The notes under the pieces were generated by a model. That model searched no databases. It saw only the letters and a list, made by a program, of their open reading frames with translations, and was not told the DNA's origin. From Bacillus sp. B15-48 (lineage in GTDB: Bacteria; Bacillota; Bacilli; Bacillales; Cytobacillaceae): a stretch of 64,000 nt of DNA. The stretch covers positions 558,001-622,000 of the forward strand of contig NZ_WOFU01000001.1 in the NCBI RefSeq assembly GCF_016879755.1. Direction: 5' to 3'. Below, piece after piece: positions 35,990 through 44,826 of the stretch. How positions within the stretch are numbered: the stretch's first letter is position 1; every line of letters begins with the position of its first letter. The position numbers and the translations under genes were made by a program.

Positions 35990-37279
35990 TTATTTCAGTC
36001 CTATTTTAAATTCAACAACATGAAATTCTGTTTTAAAAAGTTCAGCTGATTTTTTTAATGCGGTCACGACCGGTAATTCCTCACCGGATAAAAACCGAAT
36101 CAATGCTCCTCCACCGGTACATATATAATTCATCCCTTCTTGAAGATGGTACTTATTCGTTGCTGAAATACTATCTCCGCCGCCAATAACAGTGAATCCT
36201 TTCGTTTCAGATAGTGCTTTCCATATTTGTTTTGTACCTAGTTCAGTTTCGTTCTTTTCAAATATCCCCATCGGGCCATTGACGAATATAGTTTGTGCAT
36301 TATTGATCATATCTTTATAAATGGAGATTGTATTTTCACCGATATCAACGAGTCCAAACTCATTTGGGAGTTGATGAATACTCGCTTCTATTCGTTTCCC
36401 ATTGACTACATATGCCAAATCCGTAGGTAGGATTATTTTATCTTTGTATTTTTCAATTAACTCTTTGCCAGATTCAATGAATTTTTCATAACCTTGTTTT
36501 TGGATAAAATGAAGCGAGGTTTTTCCAATATCCACCCCATCCGCACCCAATAAGATGTTTGCAACCACACCACCTGTTAAAATAAAATCAGCTGATTCAT
36601 TCTCCAAAACTGTATTCATCATTGAAAAAGCATCTGCAATCTTTGCACCACCTAAAATAAAGACACAATCTCTTTCAGGCTTTTCCATCATCCTTGAAAG
36701 TAAGCCATATTCATCCTCAAACAGCCTCCCCATTACGGAAGGCAACACTTGTTGGAACCCACATAAGGAAGGTTGGTCTCTATGGGCAGCTGCAAAAGCA
36801 TCACATATATAAAAATCTGCAAGCGGGGCTAATTTCCGCACAAGCAATGTTTGAGCTTGTTCCTCGTGTGATAATTTAAGATTTTTCTCAAACAATGTTT
36901 GCTCCTCGGAAATAAATCTGACATTATCAAGGAGAAGAATCTCACCATCTTGCAAATTTTTTATTTCTTCTAATGCCGCAGGACCACAGACATCTTCGAT
37001 AAATTTCACTTGCATATTTAGAAGTTCAGAAAGAACCTTTGCATGTGGCTTTGTTGTATAAAAGTTATGATATTCAATATCACTGCCTTGATGGGCTAAA
37101 ATAACTACCTTAGCTCCTTTTGCATGCAATTCTATTAATGTCGGAATGGTTGCTCTTATTCTCGTAATATCTTTTAATGTTTCCGATTCTTTATCAACAG
37201 GCTGATTAATATCTAAACGCAAAAGAACGGTTTTTCCCTTAAGTGGGATATCATCAAGCGTATTAATTCCGTACTTCAT
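35990..37279 (-). CDS. pgk: phosphoglycerate kinase, archaeal type
   Basis: A 429-residue PGK whose sequence follows archaeal rather than bacterial PGKs: LLRLDINQPVD at residue 18, AHQGSDIEYHNFYTTKPHAKVLSELL near 62-87, CDAFAAAHRDQPSL near 157, ILGGAKIADAF near 205, FVNGPMGIFEKNE near 340 and a C-terminal GGGDSISA and STGGGA-like GGGALIRFLSGEELP. Archaeal PGKs are about 410 residues and bacterial ones about 395. It interconverts 1,3-bisphosphoglycerate and 3-phosphoglycerate with ADP/ATP. GGAGG precedes the ATG. It is 283 bases downstream of the archaeal-type GAPDH gene, with a structured repeat in between. Confidence 0.92.
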   Translation of the reverse strand: MKYGINTLDDIPLKGKTVLLRLDINQPVDKESETLKDITRIRATIPTLIELHAKGAKVVILAHQGSDIEYHNFYTTKPHAKVLSELLNMQVKFIEDVCGPAALEEIKNLQDGEILLLDNVRFISEEQTLFEKNLKLSHEEQAQTLLVRKLAPLADFYICDAFAAAHRDQPSLCGFQQVLPSVMGRLFEDEYGLLSRMMEKPERDCVFILGGAKIADAFSMMNTVLENESADFILTGGVVANILLGADGVDIGKTSLHFIQKQGYEKFIESGKELIEKYKDKIILPTDLAYVVNGKRIEASIHQLPNEFGLVDIGENTISIYKDMINNAQTIFVNGPMGIFEKNETELGTKQIWKALSETKGFTVIGGGDSISATNKYHLQEGMNYICTGGGALIRFLSGEELPVVTALKKSAELFKTEFHVVEFKIGLK

Positions 37280-37344
37280 AAACGGTCCTCCATTTGTAAG
37301 AAATGAATATCAAATTCGCTCCGTCGATTTTTTATTGATAAAGT

Positions 37345-37493
37345 GAAACTTCCATCAGTGGGGGTTTACTTCATCCCCCACTGATGGTTAGTTGAACCAA
37401 TCGGGCATTTATGGGCCGTTTATCCCCCACTTATCTTTGCTCGTTCACTCGAAATTTTGAAGTGGGGGGTATTACGGCCCGTTAATCTGCGAG
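37345..37493 (+). repeat. structured intergenic repeat, copy C
   Basis: A shorter copy (about 150 bases) of the repeat at 31609, in the same orientation. It has the first hairpin CCATCAGTGGGGG/CCCCCACTGATGG and the last stem GGGCCGT/ACGGCCC, but lacks the middle hairpin. Several stem positions differ from copies A and B on both arms at once. It lies between the GAPDH and PGK genes. Confidence 0.8.
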
Positions 37494-37507
37494 AAACTTG
37501 TCATGAT

Positions 37508-37541
37508 ATGAAAGAGCCACTTTTTAGGTGACTCTTTCATG
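37508..37541 (-). terminator. palindrome after the GAPDH gene, possible attenuator
   Basis: ATGAAAGAG and CTCTTTCAT pair around a 15-base loop containing further partial pairing (CCAC/GGTG). It has no T run, so any termination is uncertain. Confidence 0.35.
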
Positions 37542-37561
37542 ATAGTTATGTTGATTTATTT

Positions 37562-38596
37562 TCATACTAAAGCAGGTGCTTTCATACCTAGATACTTATT
37601 TGTTTCATTCGTTGCCGCTTCACCTGTTAACTGCATACTCATGGCTGCTCTGATTGCATCGATACTCTCTGGGATGACGACGGATTCTTGTGGAATATGA
37701 ATGGCGAACATGATGTCATCACCTGAATTTACGATCGACTCGTCCCATAAAGCGATTTCATAAAGATCTCCTCTTAATTTGCCCATATCTCTCGCATACC
37801 TAAAGATTGATGCGTTTCCAATGAAACCATCTTCTATTTTTACTGTTCTTATCCTCGGATGAGATTCAATTATCTCTAGGGTATTTTCTTTATTCATTTT
37901 CTTCCTTGTTTTTGCTACAACCGTGATAATATGTCCATGTGTAACCGGAGTATGGACTAAGAGTCCTGTAGCGTCAATATGTGGCATAATGCTCATTAAA
38001 TCAACGGCCTGATGGTTAGGTGCTTTTTCCATCTGTAAGGCATTTGTCAATCCTCTATGATAATCGCCTGGGTCAGCTACTCTTCTAATAATTGTTATGG
38101 CAAGCTTGTCTACACCGACCGCTTTGTCAAGACAATCTACCACTCTTATTAAGCCGGTTGTATTACATGATGTAAGTTTCAAAAAGTCTTTTCCAAGTCC
38201 TTTTTCATAGTTCGCATATCCGTGAAAAAAAACATCGGCTACTTCGTTTTTTTCCCCGCCCTGAAAGACAGCCTTTTTTCCCATTTTTTTATATAATTCT
38301 TTGTTTTTCAATCCAACTCCACCTGGTGAAGCATCCAAAATAATATCGCATTGTTCTACTAAATCTTCCATACTTCCGGAAATGGGTACTCCTGCTTCTT
38401 TCAATTTTCCTTCGTTTTCTGGCATTGCATTATAAAATTTATACGGCATCCCCGCCTCAACCAGGCCTCTTACCGAAAGTGTCGGTGCCACATCGGACAC
38501 TCCTACAAGCTCCATATCCTCTTGTAAAGAAACACCTGTCGCTAAACGAAGCCCAATGACACCATAACCTGCAACCCCAACTTTAACCTTTCTCAT
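37562..38596 (-). CDS. type II (archaeal-type) glyceraldehyde-3-phosphate dehydrogenase
   Basis: A 344-residue protein of the archaeal GAPDH family, not the usual bacterial GapA/GapB. VGVAGYGVIGLRLA at residues 6-19 binds the nucleotide, AVFQGGEKNEVA near 109-120 and LTSCNTTGLIR at 141-151 (catalytic Cys144) match archaeal enzymes, as do RRVADPGDYHRG and the C-terminal IPQESVVIPESIDAIRA. It oxidises glyceraldehyde 3-phosphate to 1,3-bisphosphoglycerate, usually with either NAD or NADP. AGGAGG precedes the ATG. It follows the E3 gene of the dehydrogenase complex by 58 bases, in the same operon. Confidence 0.92.
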   Translation of the reverse strand: MRKVKVGVAGYGVIGLRLATGVSLQEDMELVGVSDVAPTLSVRGLVEAGMPYKFYNAMPENEGKLKEAGVPISGSMEDLVEQCDIILDASPGGVGLKNKELYKKMGKKAVFQGGEKNEVADVFFHGYANYEKGLGKDFLKLTSCNTTGLIRVVDCLDKAVGVDKLAITIIRRVADPGDYHRGLTNALQMEKAPNHQAVDLMSIMPHIDATGLLVHTPVTHGHIITVVAKTRKKMNKENTLEIIESHPRIRTVKIEDGFIGNASIFRYARDMGKLRGDLYEIALWDESIVNSGDDIMFAIHIPQESVVIPESIDAIRAAMSMQLTGEAATNETNKYLGMKAPALV

Positions 38597-38654
38597 TACG
38601 ATTCCCTCCTAGATTTTTTGTCTTGATTATTCGTTACGATTTAATTCGTTCCGT

Positions 38655-40040
38655 TTAAGAGTGAATTCCTTTTCCAATTAGCGCATTGGCTGATTCCATC
38701 AACACTTCTGAGACAGAAGGATGAGGCTGAATCATTTGCGCCAACTCATCGACAGTCCCTTCTAAAAACATATAAGCTGAAGATTGGCTAATGATTTCAG
38801 TCACATAAGGGCCAACCATGACTACACCTAAAATTTCACCGTATTTTTCATCTACAATAACTTTCGAAAATCCTTCTGTCGCTCCCATTGTCATTGCCTT
38901 GCCATTACCGGCTAGGGGGAATTTATTCACCTTATATTTGATGTTCTTCTTCTGTAGTTCCGCTTCACTCATCCCTACACTTGCAACTTGTGGTTGCGTA
39001 TAAATACAGCGAGGAATGACTTTGTTATTCATTTTCGTTTTCTTTTCATCTAAATTTTCAACCGCCGTTAGCCCCTCTGCACTAGCAACATGAGCAAGCT
39101 GAAAGCCACCAATCACATCACCGATTGCAAAAAAGTCCTTTTTACTTGTTTCTAAATAGTCATTTACTTCTATATATCTACCATCCATTTTTAAATCTAA
39201 TTCTGATACAGCGGAGAGATTTGGCTTTCTTCCTACCGCTATTAATAGTTCGTCCGCCGAAATCACCTCGGTATTTCCTTGTTTAGAAGTAATCTGAATG
39301 GTCTTTTTATGACTAGTTTCTTTGACTGATGTTACCTGATTATGGGTAAATACTTTGATTCCTTTTTTCTTTAGTGTGTTAAGAATGATTTTTGACGCCT
39401 CTTCATCTTCTGTCGGAATGAGTCGATCAGCGAGTTCTACGATTGTAACTTCCGATTTTAGACCTGAAAAGATGCTAGCTAGCTCTACACCGATCACACC
39501 GCCTCCAACAATTACAATTGATTTCGGCAGTTTTTTCATATCAAAAATCGTATCTGTCGTATGGTAGTTGACTGAATCGATTCCATCAATTGGCGGGATT
39601 ACCGGTTGTGAACCTGTTGCAATAATGATCTTTTCACCGGATATTTGTTGCCTCCCAGCTTCCGATTGAATGGTAATGGTTTTATCAGCATGAATCGTAC
39701 CATGTCCATTGTAGACATTAATTTTCCCTTTACTTAATAAATGGTTAATTCCCGCTCTTAAGGTAGAAACAACCTGGTCCTTACGGGAAATCATCTCAGC
39801 TAATGAAATGCTCACATTCTCTACTTTAATTCCCCAATTTTTTACCTTTTCTAATTCCTCGATGATTTCTACAAAATTTAATAGTGTTTTAGAAGGAATA
39901 CACCCTCTGTTTAAGCATGTACCTCCTAAATGCCACCCTTCAACAAGAGCTGTTCGTTTCCCATTTTTAGCAGACCTGAGTGCGGCAACATAGCCGCCCG
40001 GTCCACCTCCTACGATTACAACATCATATTTTTCCAACAC
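38655..40040 (-). CDS. dihydrolipoyl dehydrogenase (E3)
   Basis: A 461-residue flavoprotein that reoxidises dihydrolipoamide with NAD+. The FAD motif VIVGGGPGGYVA is at residues 8-19, the redox disulfide GGTCLNRGCIPSK gives Cys42/Cys47, a second Rossmann motif IVIVGGGVIGVELAS is near 175, and the C-terminal HPSVSEVLMES gives the His440-Glu445 pair. The start codon is TTG with GAGGTG six bases upstream. It lies eight bases after E2 and completes the four-gene complex; a dedicated E3 is common in acetoin and branched-chain type complexes. Confidence 0.93.
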   Translation of the reverse strand: MLEKYDVVIVGGGPGGYVAALRSAKNGKRTALVEGWHLGGTCLNRGCIPSKTLLNFVEIIEELEKVKNWGIKVENVSISLAEMISRKDQVVSTLRAGINHLLSKGKINVYNGHGTIHADKTITIQSEAGRQQISGEKIIIATGSQPVIPPIDGIDSVNYHTTDTIFDMKKLPKSIVIVGGGVIGVELASIFSGLKSEVTIVELADRLIPTEDEEASKIILNTLKKKGIKVFTHNQVTSVKETSHKKTIQITSKQGNTEVISADELLIAVGRKPNLSAVSELDLKMDGRYIEVNDYLETSKKDFFAIGDVIGGFQLAHVASAEGLTAVENLDEKKTKMNNKVIPRCIYTQPQVASVGMSEAELQKKNIKYKVNKFPLAGNGKAMTMGATEGFSKVIVDEKYGEILGVVMVGPYVTEIISQSSAYMFLEGTVDELAQMIQPHPSVSEVLMESANALIGKGIHS

Positions 40041-40047
40041 TTACACC

Positions 40048-41361
40048 TCAGATGATTAATTTATATGGATTTTCAAGGGTCTCTTTTAAACTAGTTAAAA
40101 ACTCTGCCGCCGGAGCACCATCAATAATTCGATGATCAAACGATAGACTTAGAGTCATCATTGATCTTAATTTGATTTCGCCATTTACTCCAACTGGTTT
40201 CTCCACAATTCTGCCAACTCCCAAAATCGCTGATTCCGGCTGATTAATAATCGGTGTGAACGCATCAATTGCATACATCCCTAAATTACTAATTGTAAAT
40301 GTTCCATTTTTCATTTGTTCTGGAAGCAATTTTCCATCTCGAGTAAGTTTAGCCAATGTTTTACATTCTTCTGTAACCGCTGCAAGCCCCAATAAGTTCG
40401 CACTTTTCACAACTGGGACAACAAGTCCGTTTGGCACAGCGACGGCAAAGCCTACATTTACTTGTGAATGGTAAATAATCTCATTGTTTTTTAAGGAAAC
40501 ATTAATAGCAGGATGATTTCCCAGTGTGTGTGCTGCTGCTTTAACAATGACTTCATTATAGGAAAGACGATAACCGTTCAGCTTTTCAATTACAGGCAGC
40601 AATTCTTTACGCAAGTTAATACAATTGGTCATATCCACTTCAGTAGTCAATGTTACATGTGGTGCCGTATATGCACTTTGTGCCAATCGATCCGCAATGA
40701 CCTTGCGCATGCCTGTAAATGGCACTCGTTTTTCAGCTTGATCAATAGCTACAATTTCTTCTTTTTCATTTAAATGACTTAGATCGTCTTTCACAATCTT
40801 TCCATTCGGTCCAGTTCCTGTTATTTGTTTATAATCGATTCCTTGATCATCTGCGATTTTTTTCGCTAGTGGTGTGATTTTCTGTGAATGATTTTTCAAG
40901 TAATTTTCTACATCAATTTTTTGAACCCGTCCCAGCGGTCCGGTTCCGGCTATCTCGCTTAATTTGATTTGACTTTCTTCGGCAAGCCTTCTCGCAGCTG
41001 GCGTTCTTCTAATTCTATTCTCAATTGTTTTAGGGTCTATCGTAACGATTCTTTCTTCCATTACTGCTTCCTGAACTTCTTCAGGCTCAGCATCAACCGC
41101 CACTAGGTTTTCAACACTTTCTCCTTCTTCACCGATGTAAGCAATGACCTCTTGTACGTTTACAACACTGCCTGCATCGTATAAAGTTTTTAACAAAACC
41201 CCATCTGTTTCTGCTTCTACCTCGATGACAATTTTATCCGTTTGTATTTCAGCAATAGGGTCACCTTTTTCCACTGGCTGACCAGCTTGAACCAACCATG
41301 AAACAATTGTTCCTTCCTCCATTGTTGCGCCCATTTTAGGCATTAAAATCTCCGTTGACAT
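40048..41361 (-). CDS. dihydrolipoamide acyltransferase (E2)
   Basis: A 437-residue E2 with one N-terminal lipoyl domain (TDKIVIEVEAE, lipoylated Lys43), two adjacent peripheral-subunit-binding segments (RRTPAARRLAEES near 131 and ITPLAKKIADDQGID near 162), and a C-terminal catalytic domain ending in FDHRIIDGAPAAEF (His410, Asp414). It transfers the acyl group from E1 to CoA. Two binding segments in a row are unusual but seen in some E2s. GGGGGTGAC precedes the ATG. The acyl group is not identifiable from sequence. Confidence 0.9.
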   Translation of the reverse strand: MSTEILMPKMGATMEEGTIVSWLVQAGQPVEKGDPIAEIQTDKIVIEVEAETDGVLLKTLYDAGSVVNVQEVIAYIGEEGESVENLVAVDAEPEEVQEAVMEERIVTIDPKTIENRIRRTPAARRLAEESQIKLSEIAGTGPLGRVQKIDVENYLKNHSQKITPLAKKIADDQGIDYKQITGTGPNGKIVKDDLSHLNEKEEIVAIDQAEKRVPFTGMRKVIADRLAQSAYTAPHVTLTTEVDMTNCINLRKELLPVIEKLNGYRLSYNEVIVKAAAHTLGNHPAINVSLKNNEIIYHSQVNVGFAVAVPNGLVVPVVKSANLLGLAAVTEECKTLAKLTRDGKLLPEQMKNGTFTISNLGMYAIDAFTPIINQPESAILGVGRIVEKPVGVNGEIKLRSMMTLSLSFDHRIIDGAPAAEFLTSLKETLENPYKLII

Positions 41362-41373
41362 TATGTCACCCCC

Positions 41374-42354
41374 TTACCTATTCATTAAATTTCTGCACTC
41401 ACGAATAATGTCATTTACCTGTGGAACGGCAGCTTTTTCTAATTCTGGATTATACGGAATGGGTGTGGCTTCCCCTCCTAAACGCTTAATTGGTGCATCG
41501 AGGTAATCAAAGACATCGCTTTCAGCAATCATACTAGCAATTTCTGCTCCGTATCCCCCTCTTTTTACTGCTTCATAAACAACTAGTACTCTACTAGTTT
41601 TCTTAACAGAATCTAAGATTGCCTCAGTATCTAAAGGGACTAGAGTTCGCGGATCAATGATTTCTACACTGATTCCCTCTTTTCCCAAATCTGTCGCCGC
41701 TTCAAGCGCTCGGTTTACCATAATTCCTGTGGCCACAACTGTAAGATCTGTACCTTCTCTTTTTATATCTGCTTTGCCTAAGGGAATCTCGTACTCCTCC
41801 TCTGGCACTTCTCCGTTTACATTGTAGAGGAGCTTATGTTCATAGAAGATAACTGGGTTATCATCATTGATGGCCGCCTTCAATAAACCTTTCGCATCAT
41901 ATGCACTAGATGGCTGGATAACCTTCAAACCTGGGATATGTGTCATCCACGCTTCTAAACTTTGTGAATGCTGTGCGGCGAAACCTGCACCTGAACCATA
42001 TGGCATTCTTACAACAACAGGAACTTTGGCTTTCCCGCCAAACATGTAGCGCATTTTTGCAGCTTGATTCACAATATTATCCATAGCAATCATAATGAAG
42101 TCGGAAAATTGAATTTCTAAGATTGGTCGCATCCCTGTCATTGCCGCACCAACTGCGCAGCCACTAATCGCAGCCTCTGAAATAGGGGTAATTCTTACTC
42201 GTTCTGGCCCAAACTCATCAATCATCCCATTTGTTACACCAAACGCTCCTCCGTAAACTCCGATATCTTCCCCCATAATAAATACATCTTCATTACTGCG
42301 CATTGTTTGACTCATAGACTCTCGAATTGCTTCTGAATAACTAATCTCTCTCAT
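41374..42354 (-). CDS. 2-oxoacid/acetoin dehydrogenase E1 beta subunit
   Basis: A 326-residue E1 beta chain: pyrimidine-binding domain with [15 protein letters not shown] near residue 27 and the transketolase C-terminal domain from about 195. [26 protein letters not shown] and [30 protein letters not shown] are typical of acetoin and pyruvate-type E1 beta. The start at 42354 (MREISYSEA) follows AGAAAGGTG; two upstream in-frame starts overlap that site. It lies a few bases after E1 alpha. Acetoin (AcoB) and pyruvate (PdhB) are both possible substrate classes. Confidence 0.9.
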   Translation of the reverse strand: MREISYSEAIRESMSQTMRSNEDVFIMGEDIGVYGGAFGVTNGMIDEFGPERVRITPISEAAISGCAVGAAMTGMRPILEIQFSDFIMIAMDNIVNQAAKMRYMFGGKAKVPVVVRMPYGSGAGFAAQHSQSLEAWMTHIPGLKVIQPSSAYDAKGLLKAAINDDNPVIFYEHKLLYNVNGEVPEEEYEIPLGKADIKREGTDLTVVATGIMVNRALEAATDLGKEGISVEIIDPRTLVPLDTEAILDSVKKTSRVLVVYEAVKRGGYGAEIASMIAESDVFDYLDAPIKRLGGEATPIPYNPELEKAAVPQVNDIIRECRNLMNR

Positions 42355-42373
42355 TTTATTCATCACCTTTCTA

Positions 42374-43363
42374 TTATGCGAAAATGTCTGTAGTTAAAGT
42401 TTCTAAACTAGGAGCCATACTATTTTCAGCAAATTCTACTGCTTCAACCATTTCTGCTTCCACTTGTTGTTCAATTCTTTTATATTCTTCTTCTGTGATT
42501 ACGTTTTCGGTCATTAACTTTTCTTTAAACAACTGAATAGGATCTCGATTATTCTTCCAATCCTTTTCTTCTTCTCTCGTTCGATATTTTCTGGCATCAC
42601 TCCGTGAGTGGCCTTCCCATCTATATGTAAGAGCCTCTATTAATGTAGGGCCTTCACCATTTCTAGCCCTTTCTACTGCCTTTTCTGTCGTTCTCGCTAC
42701 CTCCAATACATCATTGCCATTAATCGTAACGCCTGGTATTCCATATGCCACACTCCGTTCTGAAATATTTTCGATATTGATTGTTTCTCTAATTGGACCT
42801 GACATTCCGTATAAATTATTTTCACAGAAGAAAATAACTGGAAGTTTCCATACAGATGCTAAATTAAGAGATTCATGGAAAGCCCCTTCATTTGATGCAC
42901 CATCACCGAAAAAGCATAAAACGACATAGCCTAACTTTTTCATTTTTGATGTTAGTGCTGCACCTGTACCTAAAGGTAAGCCTGCACATACAATTCCATT
43001 TGCTCCTAAATTGCCTACCTCCATGTCGGCAATATGCATTGAACCACCTTTTCCTTTGCAATACCCAGTTTCTTTTCCTAATAATTCAGCCGTCATTTGC
43101 TTAACATCCGTACCTTTAGCAATACTATGACCATGGCCACGGTGGGTACTTGTGATTTTATCCTCCTTTGTTAACGCTGCGCATGCCCCAACAGCCGTTG
43201 CTTCTTGGCCAATACATAAATGCATCGTTCCGTGTATTTTTCCTCGTTGATAAAACTTTTTTAATGTATCTTCAAAACTTCTAATTAATATCATGTCGTG
43301 TAACATTGTTTTTAATTTTTCTGGTGTATAAGAAGAGTTGCTGACTTCTGTTAAGTTCGCCAT
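42374..43363 (-). CDS. 2-oxoacid/acetoin dehydrogenase E1 alpha subunit
   Basis: A 329-residue TPP-dependent E1 alpha chain. [12 protein letters not shown] near residue 74, [10 protein letters not shown] near 103 and the TPP motif [30 protein letters not shown] (about 155-184) mark the acetoin/pyruvate dehydrogenase E1 alpha family, resembling Bacillus AcoA most. AGGAGG precedes the ATG. It is the first gene of the operon E1a-E1b-E2-E3-GAPDH-PGK-tartrate dehydrogenase. An ATTATCGATAAT palindrome lies 72 bases upstream. The product could be acetyl-CoA from pyruvate or acetoin; sequence alone does not decide. Confidence 0.9.
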   Translation of the reverse strand: MANLTEVSNSSYTPEKLKTMLHDMILIRSFEDTLKKFYQRGKIHGTMHLCIGQEATAVGACAALTKEDKITSTHRGHGHSIAKGTDVKQMTAELLGKETGYCKGKGGSMHIADMEVGNLGANGIVCAGLPLGTGAALTSKMKKLGYVVLCFFGDGASNEGAFHESLNLASVWKLPVIFFCENNLYGMSGPIRETINIENISERSVAYGIPGVTINGNDVLEVARTTEKAVERARNGEGPTLIEALTYRWEGHSRSDARKYRTREEEKDWKNNRDPIQLFKEKLMTENVITEEEYKRIEQQVEAEMVEAVEFAENSMAPSLETLTTDIFA

Positions 43364-43434
43364 TGTTTTACCTCCTAGATTTTTCGATGATTCCTTATCG
43401 ACTACTACGAATAGTCAATTCCACCAAATTATTG

Positions 43435-43446
43435 ATTATCGATAAT
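43435..43446. promoter_or_regulatory. ATTATCGATAAT palindrome upstream of the E1 alpha operon
   Basis: Perfect 12-bp palindrome shared with sites near the GntR/PucR genes at 51.7-57.6 kb. It probably binds one of the two GntR regulators encoded there. Confidence 0.55.
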
Positions 43447-43478
43447 ATATTTATTGAAATTCCCTCTAGATTCATAGA

Positions 43479-43667
43479 TCAAGAGGAGCATGTACTTTCT
43501 TTTTCTACTCTTTTTTCATAACGATAGCCGTTATGACAATCTTTATATTCGGAAGCCTCAAATTGCCCTAAGGGGATTCCATTAGGAAAAGCAGAACAAG
43601 TCATATACCAACCATTTTTTGATAGCAAATGAACACAATAATCACAAGCACAATAGAGTCTTCTCAT
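43479..43667 (-). CDS. small cysteine-rich protein, probable metal-binding
   Basis: A 62-residue protein with seven Cys, including YCACDYC near the N-terminus and separate Cys at about residues 24, 44 and 60, plus a His: a pattern suited to zinc or iron-sulfur binding. I do not recognise the family. CAGGAGTTGATATTAC precedes the ATG, so translation is plausible. It sits between the xdhC-like gene and the E1 alpha operon on the same strand, 80 bases after xdhC. Confidence 0.6.
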   Translation of the reverse strand: MRRLYCACDYCVHLLSKNGWYMTCSAFPNGIPLGQFEASEYKDCHNGYRYEKRVEKESTCSS

Positions 43668-43746
43668 GTAATATCAACTCCTGTTGGTTTATACGAGATG
43701 TGTTTAAACAATTAAATTTTCAACCCTACAATTTCCCAAAAAACAT

Positions 43747-44775
43747 TTAAGAAATATTTTCAAGGTATACTTGTACAATGCCGCCGCAGGCCATTCCTTC
43801 TTCCTCTGCTGCTTGTTCAGTCATTACATACTCAACTAACTTCGATTTCCCGTCATACATACATCTTATGGCCGTATCATACATTTTGGCTTCAACGCAC
43901 CCACCGCCGATCGTTCCAATCCTAGTCCCATTTTCTAAAACAATCATCTTCGTCCCAACACCTCTTGGACTCGAACCTTTCTTTCCTACAATCGTAACCA
44001 TCGTTTTCTTCATCGCTTTTGCTTTTTCATCCTGTCCCACCGCAGCAAGAAGGAGCTCTTTATCGTATCCAGTAGTAGCGGAAATCGCATTTTTCTCTTG
44101 AATAATTTCAGCTATAATGGATATCGCAATTTCTTCTGGTGTTTCCGCGTTGATTTTTAAGCCAATTGGAGAATGGATTGACTTTAAAAGCGCCTCATCG
44201 TAACCTTCCTTTAACAATTCCCGATATTGTTTGTATGCCCTACCTTTGCTTGAAATCATTCCGATATAAGCATGCTTCTTGTTAAGAACGGCTTTCAGGC
44301 ATAATCGGTCGGAACGATGTCCCCTTGTGACGATGACAAAATACGTATTATTATCACCATGTATTTTTGCTAGCGCGTGTTCAAAATCCTCACAATACAC
44401 TTTGTCAGCATTTGCTTCCTCCGCTTGCTTTACAAAATCATATCGATCATCGATGACTGTGACATGGAACCCCAACATTTTCCCCATTTTGACTACGGGA
44501 ATGGCAACATGACCTGCGCCACAGATGACAAGCTTCTTTTCCTCATTCAACATTTCCGTATAGACTTTTTCACCCTCAATTTCGAGAATTTTACCAATCG
44601 GGATTTCCATATCACTTGGAAAATTCCTTTCCCAAAACTCCCGGTCTTGCGTACAATAAAATAGTTTACGATCAGACCAGATTGCCTTTTCGCCATTTCG
44701 CTGACCTGACAGAATTTGAGCCGTAATATATTTGTTACCAGGTTTTAAGTTATAAATAGTATCGTAAAATCCCAT
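43747..44775 (-). CDS. XdhC/CoxI family maturation factor with permuted domain order
   Basis: A 342-residue protein with both XdhC domains but in reverse order. The Rossmann part (LVICGAGHVAIPVVKMGKMLGFHVTVIDDR, about residues 82-111, then HAYIGMISSKGRAY) comes first; the XdhC/CoxI part (KGSSPRGVGTKMIV near 267, GTIGGGCVEA near 288, GMACGG near 332) comes last. In the usual XdhC the order is the opposite. XdhC delivers the sulfurated molybdenum cofactor to xanthine dehydrogenase-type enzymes, which fits the upstream molybdenum hydroxylase genes. No start ambiguity is apparent. Confidence 0.88.
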   Translation of the reverse strand: MGFYDTIYNLKPGNKYITAQILSGQRNGEKAIWSDRKLFYCTQDREFWERNFPSDMEIPIGKILEIEGEKVYTEMLNEEKKLVICGAGHVAIPVVKMGKMLGFHVTVIDDRYDFVKQAEEANADKVYCEDFEHALAKIHGDNNTYFVIVTRGHRSDRLCLKAVLNKKHAYIGMISSKGRAYKQYRELLKEGYDEALLKSIHSPIGLKINAETPEEIAISIIAEIIQEKNAISATTGYDKELLLAAVGQDEKAKAMKKTMVTIVGKKGSSPRGVGTKMIVLENGTRIGTIGGGCVEAKMYDTAIRCMYDGKSKLVEYVMTEQAAEEEGMACGGIVQVYLENIS

Positions 44776-44826
44776 TTAAGGTTATCCCCCTATCCCCTTC
44801 ACTATTATGGTTCGATGTCTGTTCTT

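Noticed and set aside
36555-36879. Plus-strand frames inside the archaeal-type PGK gene
   Set aside because: They lie antisense to a gene with strong family motifs and lack ribosome sites.
38655-43363. Firm naming of the complex as acetoin dehydrogenase (acoABCL)
   Set aside because: E1 subunits look like AcoA/AcoB, but no acoR-type regulator or other acetoin gene is nearby and pyruvate-type complexes share these motifs.
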